From contig JAKZZE010000008.1 in NCBI GenBank assembly GCA_024220505.1, positions 496,001-560,000 on the forward strand: a stretch of DNA of 64,000 nt, written 5' to 3'. The position numbers and the translations under genes were made by a program. The notes beneath the pieces are model-generated. The model was not told the origin of the DNA. It saw only the letters and a program-made list of their open reading frames with translations, and did no database searches. This DNA comes from Rhizopus arrhizus (taxonomy: Eukaryota; Mucoromycota; Mucoromycetes; Mucorales; Rhizopodaceae). Below are positions 51,301-62,711 of this stretch, piece by piece; position 1 is the stretch's first letter; every line of letters begins with the position of its first letter.

Positions 51301-52045
51301 ATGCTCATTGCTTTTTTTTGTAGTAGCTATTCCAAACTCTGTTAGGTGTTGTTGATTAGTACAAAAATTGCTTTTGCCTGTTGTTACGAAACAAACACTT
51401 ATATACAATCTAATACCATAGATTAAAAAAAAATAAGAGCAGTTAATAAATGCATACGTAGTTTAAGATACACAGGTTTAGGAATTTCTATTAGAAGGTT
51501 TATGAGCTATGTAGTAACAAAATAAGAATAAAAAGCTAGCATAATGTACACATTGAATGTACATGATTGATATGATAGATTCTCTGATAAGTTAAATTAC
51601 TGCTTGATATTCAACAAATTTTTTGAAAGGAAAAAAAAAAAAGATAAGTTTGTTAATCATAATATGTAATCAGTATCTTGTTTGCCTACTCGCAATTCCA
51701 CTTCTAGCTCTAGCGCTCAAACACTGACTATAAAGGCATCTTTTGGCGTAGTAGTGCACGTTGTTTACTTTTTGGGGTAATCTTACAGAATAATTCACAA
51801 CAATATCATAAGTATCAAAGAGAAAAGCGATTTTATCTGATATAATATAGTAGATGTCTTCACAGTTCCAATTAATTGGTATATTTTGCACGAAGCTTTC
51901 TTACACAGATTCAGTTTATTACAGTGATTTTAATAAGAAAACCGCACCAATCAGCGGATCACAACAGTTTGATACAACTTCATGGAATTATCTTTTTTTT
52001 ATTTTTATTTTTTTTTGTTTCTTTTTAATTAATCAATAAACAATA
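48322..52045. other. 3.7-kb gene-poor AT-rich region
   Basis: Very AT-rich sequence. I find no long or motif-bearing open frame on either strand, no tRNA-like T-loop and no recognisable transposon. Frames of 60-73 codons at 50846-51086 and 51670-51891 look random. The first ~150 bp is the MBF gene's 3' UTR. Short spliced genes with tiny exons could still hide here, as the neighbouring Sec61 beta gene shows. Confidence 0.5.
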
Positions 52046-52579
52046 ATGGTAAAATGCAAACAAAAAAAACATAAGTCTTTTTAATATTCACTAAAATCCT
52101 TTTGCTTCTGTCTTAGGCTGATTCAACTCCAAAGGGTACCATCAGGTAAAAAGAATTTATAAAATTAATCAAGAATCGTAAAGAGTGTGATGAGGGTTTT
52201 AAAGAGACACAAGGCGTAGAAAAAGAGTGTATATGTATGAGAGGGGGAATTTTAGTGCAAAAGAGATTGTCAGAAAATTGGGGGATCAAGTGAAATACTG
52301 ATTTTAAATCCTTTGTTAAATAGAAAGCGTGTTACATCTCGCTCCAACACAAACACTGGTCGTGGAGGTATGCCCGGTGGAAGTACATCCAATATGATGA
52401 GTATTTACTCTGACGATGCTCCTGGGCTTCGCGTGTAATAAAAAGAAAGAAGTGAAGCGTAACAAAATGAAACTGATACACGATTTCTACATAGTGATCC
52501 TGTTGTTGTTTTAGTCCTCTCTTTGACATTTATTGCTTCTGTCTTTGGTCTTCATATTGTTGGCAAATTCTTGGCGTAG
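52046..52579 (+). CDS. Sec61 beta subunit of the ER translocon
   Basis: Exons 52046-52048, 52117-52145, 52324-52434 and 52495-52579; introns 68, 178 and 60 nt; 75 aa. Spliced protein blocks: MADSTPKGTIRKRVTSRSN, NTGRGGMPGGSTSNMMSIYS, DDAPGLRVDPVVVLVLSL and a C-terminal tail-anchor helix ending HIVGKFLA. The GLRVDP-VVVLVLSL sequence followed by one hydrophobic segment at the extreme C-terminus is the family hallmark. Sec61 beta sits in the ER membrane as part of the protein-conducting channel. The first coding exon is only the ATG itself. All splice sites are GT..AG and phases agree. Confidence 0.93.
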
Positions 52580-52779
52580 AACAAAAAGCAGGCAGCAAAG
52601 ATTCTGTAGTACATTTTTGAATAAATAAATTGTTTATACCAAATCAATCAATATGGTAGGATGCAACATGGCCTGTAAGTATGTGAAGTCATTTTCTTGC
52701 AGCATCTTTTTATAGGGGGATAATGCTTCCTTTATTCTATAATTGCTTGTTGAAAGTAGCACCGTTTATAGCATGAGGT

Positions 52780-53250
52780 GTATTATGAGAGAAAGCATTG
52801 ACGTTGTTTATATGGTCACCGTTAATTATTCTTGGTGCAAATGAAAGTAATTGGCCCATTTTGCCGCAAAAGAGGCTTTGAAGGATCGGCGACTTGTAAA
52901 GAGATCATCTGCATATACTAGGCAGTTTATGAGATAAGCCAGCCGAATTGGAAGAATATCCTCAGAAGGGGTTGTTACGATTGTAGCCTTTTGGTAAATT
53001 ATCGATAAAAATCGAATAAATGAGTAAAGGGAGTATTAGTCCTGTAATATATTAGTACACTAAATGGATTGATAATATGTCTCAGTTCTAAAGAAAACCT
53101 CGTGTAAACTTTGTCAAAAAAGCATCGTGGGAGGTCAAGTAGCGAGGAAAATGTAGGTGGCTGTAGAGTTTACCAAATAAAATTAGATTGACATTGTTGT
53201 GAGCAATTCTTACGTTGAGAAAGGCCGAGGCAGTTTTGATTTTATAGTAA
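52780..53250 (-). pseudogene. Decayed LINE reverse transcriptase fragment
   Basis: The minus strand gives, with frameshifts, SAFLNVRIAHNNVNLILFGK, then LILPLLIYSIFIDNLPKG and TPSEDILPIRLAYLINCLVY followed by ADDL: counterparts of the AFLDIKSAYDTVDR, SILSPFLYSIYINQLP and INCLLYADD blocks of the LINE at 25866-28276. Neither end is defined. The flanks to about 52620 and 53600 are probably also LINE-derived but unreadable. Confidence 0.75.
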
Positions 53251-53678
53251 ATTAACATGAATTTGCACAGCTCAGCCAGACAAAGTGTTGATAGTGTTAT
53301 TCATGACATCTCTAAATTTGTCTTAGGGAATTTCAAGAAGGGAAGTGTGAAATTGAAAGCCATTTTGTACATCATTCTAGGGTTTTGTAGAAAATTTGAG
53401 GTCAAATTGATTGGGTCGGAAATTGCAAGGAACCATTAGTATATCTTGTGAATAGATACTATTTGGGCTATAAGTCGGTTTTTGGGTGTATATGATCGCA
53501 CCCAGTACGATTGAAATGTGGTATTAAGACTGATGAGATGAGAGGTTGGATAAGGAGAATATCTCATTCAGTAAGTGGTCAGTACCACGGGCTTTGTTAG
53601 AAAGGAGGATTTGTATAGCAGTTCACCACAAAATTTGGAAGAGATGTATTTTTTTACTTGAATATAAAAAACAAAGAA

Positions 53679-53680
<2 letters not shown>

Positions 53681-53741
<61 letters not shown>
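53681..53741. repeat. Poly(T) tract of 61 bases
   Basis: An uninterrupted run of T. It could be the poly(A) tail of a minus-strand retro-insertion lying to its right, but nothing recognisable follows. Confidence 0.9.
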
Positions 53742-53743
<2 letters not shown>

Positions 53744-55128
53744 TATTGAATTAATGTTTGATTAAACGTGAAGCCTTTAAATAAAAGAGATTTATAGTGA
53801 GAGTAGCACAGAGGGTTATATGTCTTCGAATCTACTTTACAAAAAGTGTTTGAATTAAGATCTAATAGTTTTCTGAATATAGGTAGAAATGAATTCTATA
53901 AGTATAATTTGTAGGTATTATAATAGCAAATAAGAATTTGATTTGTTTAAACTTAATATTGAAAACAACAAGTATGTGGAAACCTGCTGATACTGTTCAT
54001 TTTCGCTTGAAAAATGAACAAAGTATTAAAATATTACAATGAAGAGAGTGGATAAATAGCGTATAGAAAGAATACTATCAATACTTGAAACAACTATGCA
54101 CTTTTAATTTTAGGGTAAGCTGTTTCTTGAATAACATACGTAATGTCAGAGGCAAGTGAGAAGCATCATATCGCGTGCTCAATAGAACTTCAAGACATAA
54201 TGGCATTTGTTACGAGTACGGTCATCGACAAAGCAAAACAGCATAAAACCTTTTAACAAAAGATAGTATGAATGATGGTAAGAGTGCTATAGTAGCTGTG
54301 AGAGATGTTGTGTGTAACACGTCAGTGATAGGAAAATATCAGCATTCACAAAGATTATTACAGGACTACTGAAGAAAAAGTATAAAGTGAAAAAAAGTTC
54401 ATGCTATGTCTTTTTTGACGAGTATAAATCGAGAAAAATGTGTACAACTTGCCACAGTACAGACATACAACATGTGTGAACCCTTACACACACCATAAAA
54501 ACATTCACGCCATACTTGGATACACTTTTTGCATCACAACGTGGAATAGAGATAGGATGGCAGCAACAAACATGAATCATATTTTTTATATCATAGACCA
54601 TAGTGATTGAAAACTACAGTCTTCCCAAAAAGCCTTGATAAGCAAATATCTATCAAAGAATAGAGAATTACCCTTTACCGCAAGTGTAGTTTATATCTTT
54701 TAGGATGAAGAAATTAAGTTTGAACTTATTACTGAAAAGTTCCCAAATAGAGATCATTTCGAAGAAAATTTTAAATAACGCTAATAAGGTTCACATTTTT
54801 TACAAGAAAAAGAAGTGATAAAAATTGACATGATGCAGGCTTAATTGACTTTCTTTTCTAATCTGTCTCCTAAAAAAAACGATCAACATGTTGAATAAAA
54901 AGTCAATCTTAAACATATTATAGAGCCCATCATCTTTTTTTTTGTTTATCCAAGAGTCCATAAAAAATGTAAAAATACATCTGAATTTTAATATTTTGTG
55001 TTCAGAGTGGGAACACAATAGAATTGCATTATTCAACTATTTTCTTTTTTTTTATCCCATTTCTTTTCTTTTCTTTTCTTCTTCTTGTCCAGGTGGGAAA
55101 AAATAAGCAATTGTTAGATATCATAAAA
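53742..55128. other. Non-coding region and glycogen synthase promoter
   Basis: No gene recognised. The last ~90 bp is a CT-rich tract (55040-55092, TTTCTTTTCTTTTCTT-type) ending in TCCAG, which is either core promoter or the end of a 5' UTR intron. Confidence 0.4.
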
Positions 55129-57432
55129 ATGGCCACTGTTCAAAGAGACGTTTACAATCCTCTTCTTTTTGAAATTGCTTGGGAGGTTGCTAACAAAGGT
55201 AAGTTTCTTGGAAAGCGAAAAAGAGAAACGCGCATGTGCGCAGACGAGTATGCGTATCACTCAACAATTTATGTTTAGTTGGAGGCATCTATACGGTGAT
55301 CAAGACCAAGGTGCCTGTCACTGTTCGAGAATTTGGTGATCGTTATACACTGATCGGCCCATTATCTTATAAATCTGCTCCTATGGAGGTTGAAGCGTGT
55401 GAACCTGCAAATGAAAAGATCAAGGCATGTCTGGACACTATGTCATCACATGGTGTGAGATACCTCTATGGTCGATGGCTTGTTGAAGGATCACCTTATG
55501 TTCTTTTATTTGATACCAATAGCGTTTCCCATAAATTGGATGAATGGAAAGGTGACCTTTGGCGTGCCGCTGGTATTCCTTCACCTCCAGCAGATACCGA
55601 GACAAATGATGCTATCCTCTTTGGTTACTTGGTAACTTGGTTCTTTGGTGAATTGACACCCAAGGTAAAATGTTGTAAACAGTGGGAAAATGGCGGGAAG
55701 GTAACATTGTCCTGTGTAGTACAAACAATCTGGAGACCCCGCAATTATTTGTCATTTCCACGAATGGTTGGCAGGTGTAGCTGTTCCTTTGATCAAGAAA
55801 CGTCATCTTGACGTCTGTACTATTTTTACAACACATGCTACCTTGCTCGGTCGTTATCTTTGTGCTGGTTCAGTGGATTTTTACAATAATTTGGCAAACT
55901 TTGACGTGGATGAAGAAGCAGGTAAACGTGGCATCTATCACCGTTATTGTATTGAAAGAGGTGCTGCTCACTGCGCTGACGTATTTACAACTGTGTCTCA
56001 TATTACTGCATATGAGTCTGAACATCTCTTGAAAAGAAAACCAGGTAAAGGGTGTTGTATAGAATAATATGTAGTCCTAATGTTTTGTGTAGATGGTGTT
56101 TTGCCTAATGGATTGAATGTTGTGAAGTTCTCTGCGATGCATGAATTCCAAAACTTACATTCATTAAATAAGGAAAAGATTCATGACTTTGTTCGAGGTC
56201 ACTTTTACGGACATTATGACTTTGACTTGGAAAATACAATCTATATTTTCACTGCTGGGCGTTATGAATATCGTAACAAAGGTGTGGACATGTTTGTTGA
56301 GTCCCTTGCTCGTAAGTGCTAATACACGTATTTATTTGGCAAGTTTTTATTAAAAAAAATTACTATAGGTTTGAATGCCCGTCTTAAATCTTCTGGCTCA
56401 AAAATGACTGTGGTTGCTTTTATCATCATGCCTACTGCCACTCACTCATTTAATGTAGAAGCATTGAAAGGACAGGCTGTCACGCGTCAATTACATACTA
56501 CAGTCAGTGAAATTCAAGACCGTATGGGCAAAGTGATTTATGAACACGCACTCCGACACGAAGACATTGATCCTGCCAAATTCCTTTCTGAAGCAGACAA
56601 GGTTCTCCTCAAGCGTCGTGTGTTTGCACTCAAGCGTTCTACTTTACCTCCTATTGTGACCCACAACATCATTGAAGACCACAAGGATCCCGTCCTGAGT
56701 CAACTCCGTCGTCTACAATTATTCAACAATTCTGATGATCGTGTCAAGGTGGTATTTCATCCAGAATTTTTGAATGCTAACAATCCACTAATCGGTATGG
56801 ACTATGAAGAATTCGTTCGAGGTTGTCATCTTGGTGTCTTCCCTTCCTATTATGAGCCCTGGGGTTACACACCTGCCGAATGTACCGTCATGGGTGTACC
56901 CTCCATTACGACCAATCTATCTGGCTTTGGTTGTTTTATGGAAGAAAACATTGAAAATTGTGACGACTATGGTATTTATATTACAGATCGTCGTATGAAG
57001 TCTGTGGAAGAATCGCTGCAGCAATTGTGTGATCAAATGTATCAGTTTGTACAAAAGACGCGTCGTCAGCGTATCAATCAGCGTAACCGTACAGAGCGTT
57101 TGTCTGATTTACTTGATTGGAAGCGCATGGGTCTGGAATATATTAAGGCACGTCAATTAGCACTTCGTCGAGCTTATCCTGATAGCTTTGTGGATGATGA
57201 AGAGGATTTAGTAGAAACACATGTCAAGATTCCCAAGCCTTTATCGGCACCTGCATCTCCTCGTATACGAATGCAAGTCAGCACATTACTAAATAATGAC
57301 GTAGAAGAAGAAGAAGATTACATGTTCCCAGCACTTCGCAGAAATAATCAAACACACGAACAAGAACTTTTGAGTGAAGGTGACATTGAGGCATTCAACA
57401 AATTGACACTTGAAAATAAGGAAAACAAGTAA
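55129..57432 (+). CDS. gsy1: Glycogen synthase (GT3 family)
   Basis: Exons 55129-55198, 55279-55664, 55720-56044, 56093-56311 and 56369-57432; introns 48-80 nt; 687 aa, close to yeast Gsy. Key blocks: [20 protein letters not shown] (UDP-glucose site, interrupted by intron 1), [80 protein letters not shown] with the catalytic Glu, and an Arg-rich cluster [20 protein letters not shown] like the glucose-6-phosphate-sensing helix of fungal enzymes. The C-terminal tail has SAPASPR-type sites that may be phosphorylated. It makes alpha-1,4-glucan from UDP-glucose in the cytosol. Its stop is 3 bp from the stop of the opposing dcn1 gene. Confidence 0.96.
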
Positions 57433-57435
57433 TTT

Positions 57436-58504
57436 TTATTCAGACATTCCATTACCCTTTTCTCTTCTCCAATCAACAAATTCATCAAATAAAACAGGCC
57501 CTGGGTGTATGTGTATCAATAGAAGTTAATTATTAATAAAATAAAAAACAAATTTTATAACTTACAAGCAGAGGATTCATCATAACTTGAAAGATCTGTA
57601 GAAACAAAATCCAAGAAACTGTTCCATTGATCTCGATTGATCACTTTTACAGGTGCCTTTTCTTGTATAAATGATGCAAACTCGTGAACCACAGGAAATC
57701 TATCACCTAGCAACATGGTCCATAAAATGACTGCTGTCTAAAACAAAATTAATAAGTCGTTTTACTACAGGATTCTGTCACTTTACTTCTGTATCCATGC
57801 ATTTTTGATCCGTGTTCTTTACATAATTAAACGTATATCTATACATTTGCTTAAACTGTTCAGTGTCCTGAAATACTTTGTCAAATTCAGGTCGTTTTGC
57901 TTTCAGTTTTTCAATTGAATCCGTTCTGCTTAAGGTTACTTTCCGTCCCTTTTATTGACTTTATTTTTTACCCTAATTCTTTCATGCCAGACATCCATTC
58001 CTGTTTTGTAATGTATCCCATGGTTGATGTGCTCATTTTCCAAGCAATAGCAAATATGAGTACCTATTTTTCTGTTATTACTTCTTTTTGATTTATTTGT
58101 ATTCCTTACGTCTTCTATTGATAATCCCAAATCCTCAAAGAACTGTTTTGTACCATCTGGTGTGATGGTTTCAGGTAAATCAGGGTCTGCGTAAAGTTGA
58201 AATAATTGTTCACATTGTTGGGTATTAAACTATATAAACAAAATTTAAATTTCTCTTCTTTTTTTTATTCTTCACCGCTCAAGTGTACCTGTGGACTGTA
58301 TGAAGAGTTAATGGATTATTTAAATAGTACAGATAATACATACATTGAAGGTTTTATATTAGTTCGACTTGTTTTTCTTTCAAATTGTAAGTTATTGTGA
58401 GATGATTGGGTATTGAGTCTCTTGCGTTTTGAAGAGTTTGAGTCGACTGAAGCTGTACTGCTTGGTTTTGAGCCCATTTGAATATAATCACGCTTTAATG
58501 ACAT
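57436..58504 (-). CDS. dcn1: Dcn1-like cullin neddylation factor
   Basis: Exons 58344-58504, a probable 7-nt exon 58289-58295, then 58110-58229, 57972-58063, 57787-57925, 57566-57737 and 57436-57500; 251 aa. Blocks of the potentiating-neddylation domain: CEQLFQLYADPDLPETITPD, FFEDLGLSIED, VLIFAIAWKMSTSTMGYITK, WMSGMKELGTDSIEKLKA, MYRYTFNYVKNTDQKCMD, LWTMLLGDRFPVV, QWNSFLDFVS, YDESSAWPVLFDEFVDW. It promotes Nedd8 attachment to cullins. The N-terminus (MSLKRDYIQMGSKPSS) is basic and Ser-rich, without a readable UBA. The 5' splicing is uncertain: an alternative donor at about 58331 avoids the micro-exon. Confidence 0.88.
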
Positions 58505-58579
58505 GCAATAAAATAAAATTGATTTATTTTTTTGTTGTCTGTTTCCACTATAAAACAGAAAACAACTTTTTAAAGAAAA

Positions 58580-58612
58580 AAAAAGAAAAGAAAAGAAAAG
58601 AAAAGAAAAGAA
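58580..58612. repeat. AAAAG microsatellite
   Basis: About six to seven AAAAG units just upstream of the dcn1 start codon on its promoter side; its complement is a CT-rich tract like those before other genes here. Confidence 0.8.
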
Positions 58613-58619
58613 AATGAGT

Positions 58620-59705
58620 TTGCTATGTCTCTATTCTGAAAAAGAAAAAAAGCTGAAGGGAAAAAAAGTAACTGAACACCGTGATATCAACCCATAGACG
58701 GAGATTGAATGCGTTACTGAATAATTAAACGGTCGACCTGAATTACAAGTATTGCCTATGAAAATAGAGATGCACAGTTTTGTGATACACGGCTGTTTAT
58801 AGAAATCAAAAGCATAAGGAACTGTGAGCAGTTGTGATTGAATAAAAATGTAAAATGTACAGTGCCCACGGCGCCAAATTGTAGGTAACAAAACCCATAA
58901 TGTGGATTTGAAATTTTAATAGATAGAAAACAAATATTCAATCTGCACACAGTACTTTCCCTATTTACGTTCGTCAACGATATGTTCCATCTTATTTGTA
59001 CTGAATCATCTTCACCACCACATAGATATTTGTACCAGATCTCCACATGGTCATCCCCTTCTAAGTTGGCTCTTGAAGGATTAAGGATGTTACCATATTC
59101 CATCTACTGTCCCATCCACCTTTTTTACCCTTGATCCCATAGGGGGGTTTCTTTTAGCTTATCTTTATATTTTTTTTAAATTACTTTAATTTATGCTGAA
59201 CTAGCCTGGGCTAAGCACTCTGCACTTCTGAAGCATCGCGGCACGCTTTTTGGACAACTCCTCTGTCGACTCTGCTTGTACTGCCCTTTGGCGCCTGTAT
59301 CAAAAGAAAATACCATACCGAACCCTGCTAAACAATAGTATCCCATTCTGCCTTCCGGCCCCTAACTGTCTTTTATGTGATTAGGAGGAAACGGGTGAGC
59401 ACTTTTTTGGTCTTGTCCAGCAGACACATGCCTTGGGTCCACCTCGGCGTCAAGATTTCTGGCTCGTCACTGATCCTCTCACGTATCAACATCTACACAG
59501 CTCCACTTCAACAAAACTGGACATCTTGCCTTATTTCCTTTTCGACAGCCGCATTTGTATCGCTTGTATGGAATCTGGCACATCTACTGGAGACATACTT
59601 TTTCATCCTAGCCCCTGTTGGCCCAAGGAACCTGCGGCTCGAACAACAATCCAGCTAGGCCATCTCTATCGCGACATCTTACAGACTCTCAAGAACAATC
59701 CTTAG
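58620..59705 (+). pseudogene. LINE remnants (3' UTR piece and ORF2 C-terminus)
   Basis: At about 59115-59215 the sequence matches the 3' UTR of the 15076-19846 LINE (ACCCTTGATCCCATAGGGGG compared with its CCCTTGTTCCCATAAGGGG hairpin). From about 59250 to 59705 plus-strand frames encode another LINE C-terminus: PNCLLCD, a TAG, then EETGEHFF, and after a frameshift RRQDFWLVTDPLTYQHL ... QLGHLYRDILQTLKNNP and stop. Before 59110 an open minus-strand frame (58756-59103) is not recognised. Confidence 0.7.
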
Positions 59706-59709
59706 CTCA

Positions 59710-60040
59710 TACACCCGGTCCTGTTTGTGTTTGGCCTAAATTAAGACGAATTGGGATGGCGGGATGATCGCAACGGACAGCATACGGCAGGCCCGTTTTG
59801 AAAATCATGTCAATCAAATCGTCTGTCACCAGCAAAGAAACCAATGATAGGAATGCTGCGAAAGGTTGAAGGGTTACGTCTGTTTGGTTCCTCATAAGCT
59901 GGGTCATTCCAAAACGAGTGAAGGCATTGTATCCGATTTTGGATTGATTGGTTGAATTGGTAAGAGTGGATGTTGAAACTGCCTAGTAGTATGCTCCGTG
60001 AAGCTGGAAACGAGTCGGTTAGCATAATAAAAGGGGAAAA
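59710..60040 (-). pseudogene. LINE endonuclease-domain remnant (probable)
   Basis: The minus strand reads SRSILLGSFNIHSYQF, like the LLGDFN block of LINE endonucleases with the catalytic Asp replaced, followed by LHSFWNDPAYEEPNRRNPST and FAGDRRFD. Only this short piece is readable. Confidence 0.45.
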
Positions 60041-60488
60041 GGAATGAACACTATTGTGCTCCCTACTAGTGTGCGTATTATTATTACTTTTTTGAATGAT
60101 GATTTTATTCTAGTGCCGTCTCTAGACGAACACTATTGCAGATTAAAATAAATTATAACAATACAGCTATTATTAAGATGTTGAGTTATGAAGTTTATGT
60201 TGTTTATGCTGTGCCTATTGATGCAGATTTTTCTTGGTGAATTCGTCCAAGTAGCATTATGGCTCGTGCTGCTGCTTCATTTGGTCAAAATAGATGAGCC
60301 TTCAAAAATATACTTTGAATGTGGTACTTGTATACAACTACAGTGATTCTTTGTCCAAATTTGTTTTTTCAAGACGCTTTTTGATACAGTGCGACTGATT
60401 AATGTTGTCGATTTTTTAAGCGGAAAAGAGCTTGCAAATCGGAAAAGTACTGTGCGCAAATTAAATATTTCTTTGTCGCCCTATTAAA
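60041..60488. other. Spacer without recognised genes
   Basis: About 450 bp. I see no motif-bearing frame on either strand. Confidence 0.4.
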
Positions 60489-61128
60489 ATGTCAAGTCCG
60501 CACGATGAATTTCGTTACCTGCAATTTCACACTACGGACACTGTAAAATGTATTAAGCTGCTTAACACTTTTTTTTTTTTTTCTTTTTTCTTTTTTGTTT
60601 TCTTTCATGAGAGATTATTTAAAAGAAGGCTTTATATTCGCATTACTTTATTTCCCATTCATCTTATTTCTGTTGGTTCAAGTACAGATTTCGACATATG
60701 ATTATTCTTATGCCATCTGCTCAAAGTTACCCTTTGTCTGTCCAGGACCCGAGCTCACGTTGGCTGTCATCAAACCGGATGGTATGTCACACGAGAATCA
60801 AATAATGGAAATAATTGTAAAAAATGGATTCAAGGTGATTCAAGATAAAACACTTCAGCTTTCGGAAGAAGAAGTTGCAGTCTGGTACGCTGATAAACAT
60901 GAGGCACCTTATTATCGTGATTTAGTCAACTATCTAACGCGTGGACCTATTCGTGTGATCGTTTTGTCAAGGGTTTATGCTATTTCTGGTTTAAGGAAGC
61001 TCATCGGACCAACAAAGCCACAACCCAATACGATTCGAGGGTTGTATGGCACTAACGTACAGGAAAATGCAATTCACGCTAGTGATTCAAAAGCAGCAGC
61101 AAGAAGAGAAATCAATTTTTTCTTTTAG
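60489..61128 (+). CDS. Nucleoside diphosphate kinase-like protein (NME6-type)
   Basis: The catalytic part is clear from about 60754: LTLAVIKPDGMSHENQ, IIVKNGFKVIQDKTLQLSEE, YYRDLVNYLTRGPIRVIVLS, LIGPTKPQPNTIRGLYGT and the phospho-histidine site ENAIHASDS, ending EINFFF. NDP kinases transfer gamma-phosphate between nucleotides. The LSEEEVAVWYADK and short C-terminus resemble NME5/6-type members more than the housekeeping enzyme. The best 5' model is exon 60489-60542 (MSSPHDEFRYLQFH...) joined at 60754 (acceptor GAG), giving 142 aa. The unspliced alternative from 60595 adds a hydrophobic stretch encoded by a T-rich, intron-like sequence and is less likely. Confidence 0.8.
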
Positions 61129-61504
61129 CGGAGAAGGAAAAAAAAAATAGTGAAATTGTTAGTCATTGAGGGTTTGTATGACTCATTTTAGTAAAATAAA
61201 GCCTTGAACAATAGAAAAAGAGAAAGTTTAAAAACAATAAGGAAAGGGTGTGTACAAGAGTATTACTAAAGAAGGGAATGTAACGTGTATAAAGATAACA
61301 AAAGATAATGTAATGTGCTTAGGGAGCAAGCAATCGATGACCGGAACAGAATGTGGATTGTTCCTGAATCCAATTTATCAAGCGAGAGATAGAAAATAGA
61401 CCTTAAAAAAAGACTTTAAAAGGTTTTTTTTTTTTTACTTTTTTTTTTGTTTTTTTTTTTACTTTTCTTTCTTTCTTTACTATTGTAAATATAATTTAAT
61501 AATA
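61129..61504. other. Spacer/promoter of the PQ-loop gene
   Basis: 375 bp with T-runs at about 61426-61460 and TTTC repeats just before the next start codon. No gene seen. Confidence 0.4.
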
Positions 61505-62703
61505 ATGACTATTTGTATACCAGTAAAAGATGGAATTCCTTATATTCAGTGGATTAATGTATGCATATATCATCAATAATAATAATAATAAATAACACAA
61601 AAATGATAGACATTGTTTGGTGATTGTGTATATGGAAAACAAGAAGCAGCAAGTCTATTACTAGGCTATCTTTCTATCTTCTTTTGGTTAAATGCACAAT
61701 TGCCGTAAGTTTATTATTTTATTCTATTGATTGTGTTATTGATTGTCTATAGTCAATTGATTGAAAATTACAAAGCAAGTTCAGCTGATGGTTTAAGCCT
61801 TAATTTTCTATCGATTTGGTTAGCAGGTAAGCAAAAAGGAATGCTATCTTTTATCTATTTCCTAAAATGTTAATTTTGCTATCTAAAGGGGACACAACTA
61901 ATCTAATTGGAGCACTCTTGACAGATCAATTACCCTTTCAGCTATACCTTGGATTCTATTTTGTTTCTATTGATATTTGCTTACTTTCTCAGTGGATTTA
62001 TTATAAAAAAATTAAATCAAATCATATTGAAGAATATGTCATTATACCTCAACAAGACACAATTAAACCATCCAACACATTATTTCAACATCCAGCGCAT
62101 CATATTCCATTAAATATCAATAATAATACACCCATCATACACGATGAATCAACCCCATTCTCTTCTTCTGCTTCACCTTCAAAATGGTACACTCTATCCT
62201 CAAAAGATAACACTGCCAAATTGATGTCTATCTTTTTGTTTGCTTTAAATACAACCCATTCATCTACTTCATTTATTTCAACTCAAGATGGCTTGATTTG
62301 GATCGGTAGGATATCAGCATGGATTTGCACCACACTTTATTTAATGTCCAGGATACCCCAAATACTTAAAAATCGTCGTCGTCAATCTGTAGAAGGATTA
62401 TCAGCCTCTTTATTTATATTTGCCGCTTGTGCTAATTTTGCTTATACTTCAAGCATATTAAGTCATCCTGGCCAAACCATAGAATCTTTATTAGAAGCTT
62501 TACCTTATTTAATCGGTAGTTCTGGTACACTCTTTTTTGATTTTTTTATATTTTGTCAATTCTTGTATTATAAAATAATCACTACCAGAATAAATCAATC
62601 AGTGTTGCATAAACAAGTAAAGATTGTCTTTAATATTCTGAGTTATAAATTGATTCGTATTAATTGTTGTCCTTTTTTTTTTTTTTTTCTTTTTTTTTTT
62701 TAA
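61505..62703 (+). CDS. PQ-loop transporter (vacuolar/lysosomal cationic amino-acid exporter-like)
   Basis: Exons 61505-61558, 61610-61704, 61753-61826 and 61889-62703; introns 48-62 nt; up to 345 aa. Two PQ-loop motifs: NAQLPQLIENYKASSADGLS (split by intron 2) and SRIPQILKNRRRQSVEGLS, each in a helical repeat, with hydrophobic segments around them. This is the Ypq/PQLC2 layout, which exports basic amino acids from vacuoles. A Ser/Pro-rich loop separates the two halves. The last ~20 residues (...CCPFFFFFLFFF) come from a poly-T tract 8 bp before the next start codon, so the true C-terminus may be earlier through an unrecognised splice or an assembly error. Confidence 0.85.
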
Positions 62704-62711
62704 AAAAAATA

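Noticed and set aside
48322..52045. tRNA genes, CRISPR arrays or origins in the gene-poor stretch
   Set aside because: No T-loop-like GGTTCRANYCC, no regular spaced repeats, and no defined origin motif in this type of organism.
58756..59103. 115-codon minus-strand frame
   Set aside because: No recognised motif and it lies among LINE remnants; kept as unrecognised.
60595..60753. Hydrophobic N-terminus of the NDP kinase as a membrane anchor
   Set aside because: The stretch is T-rich with intron-like ends; a spliced start at 60489 gives a normal-length kinase.
62664..62703. Poly-Phe tail of the PQ-loop protein as real coding sequence
   Set aside because: Encoded by a poly-T tract that looks like the next gene's promoter; probably a wrong 3' end, though no better splice was found.
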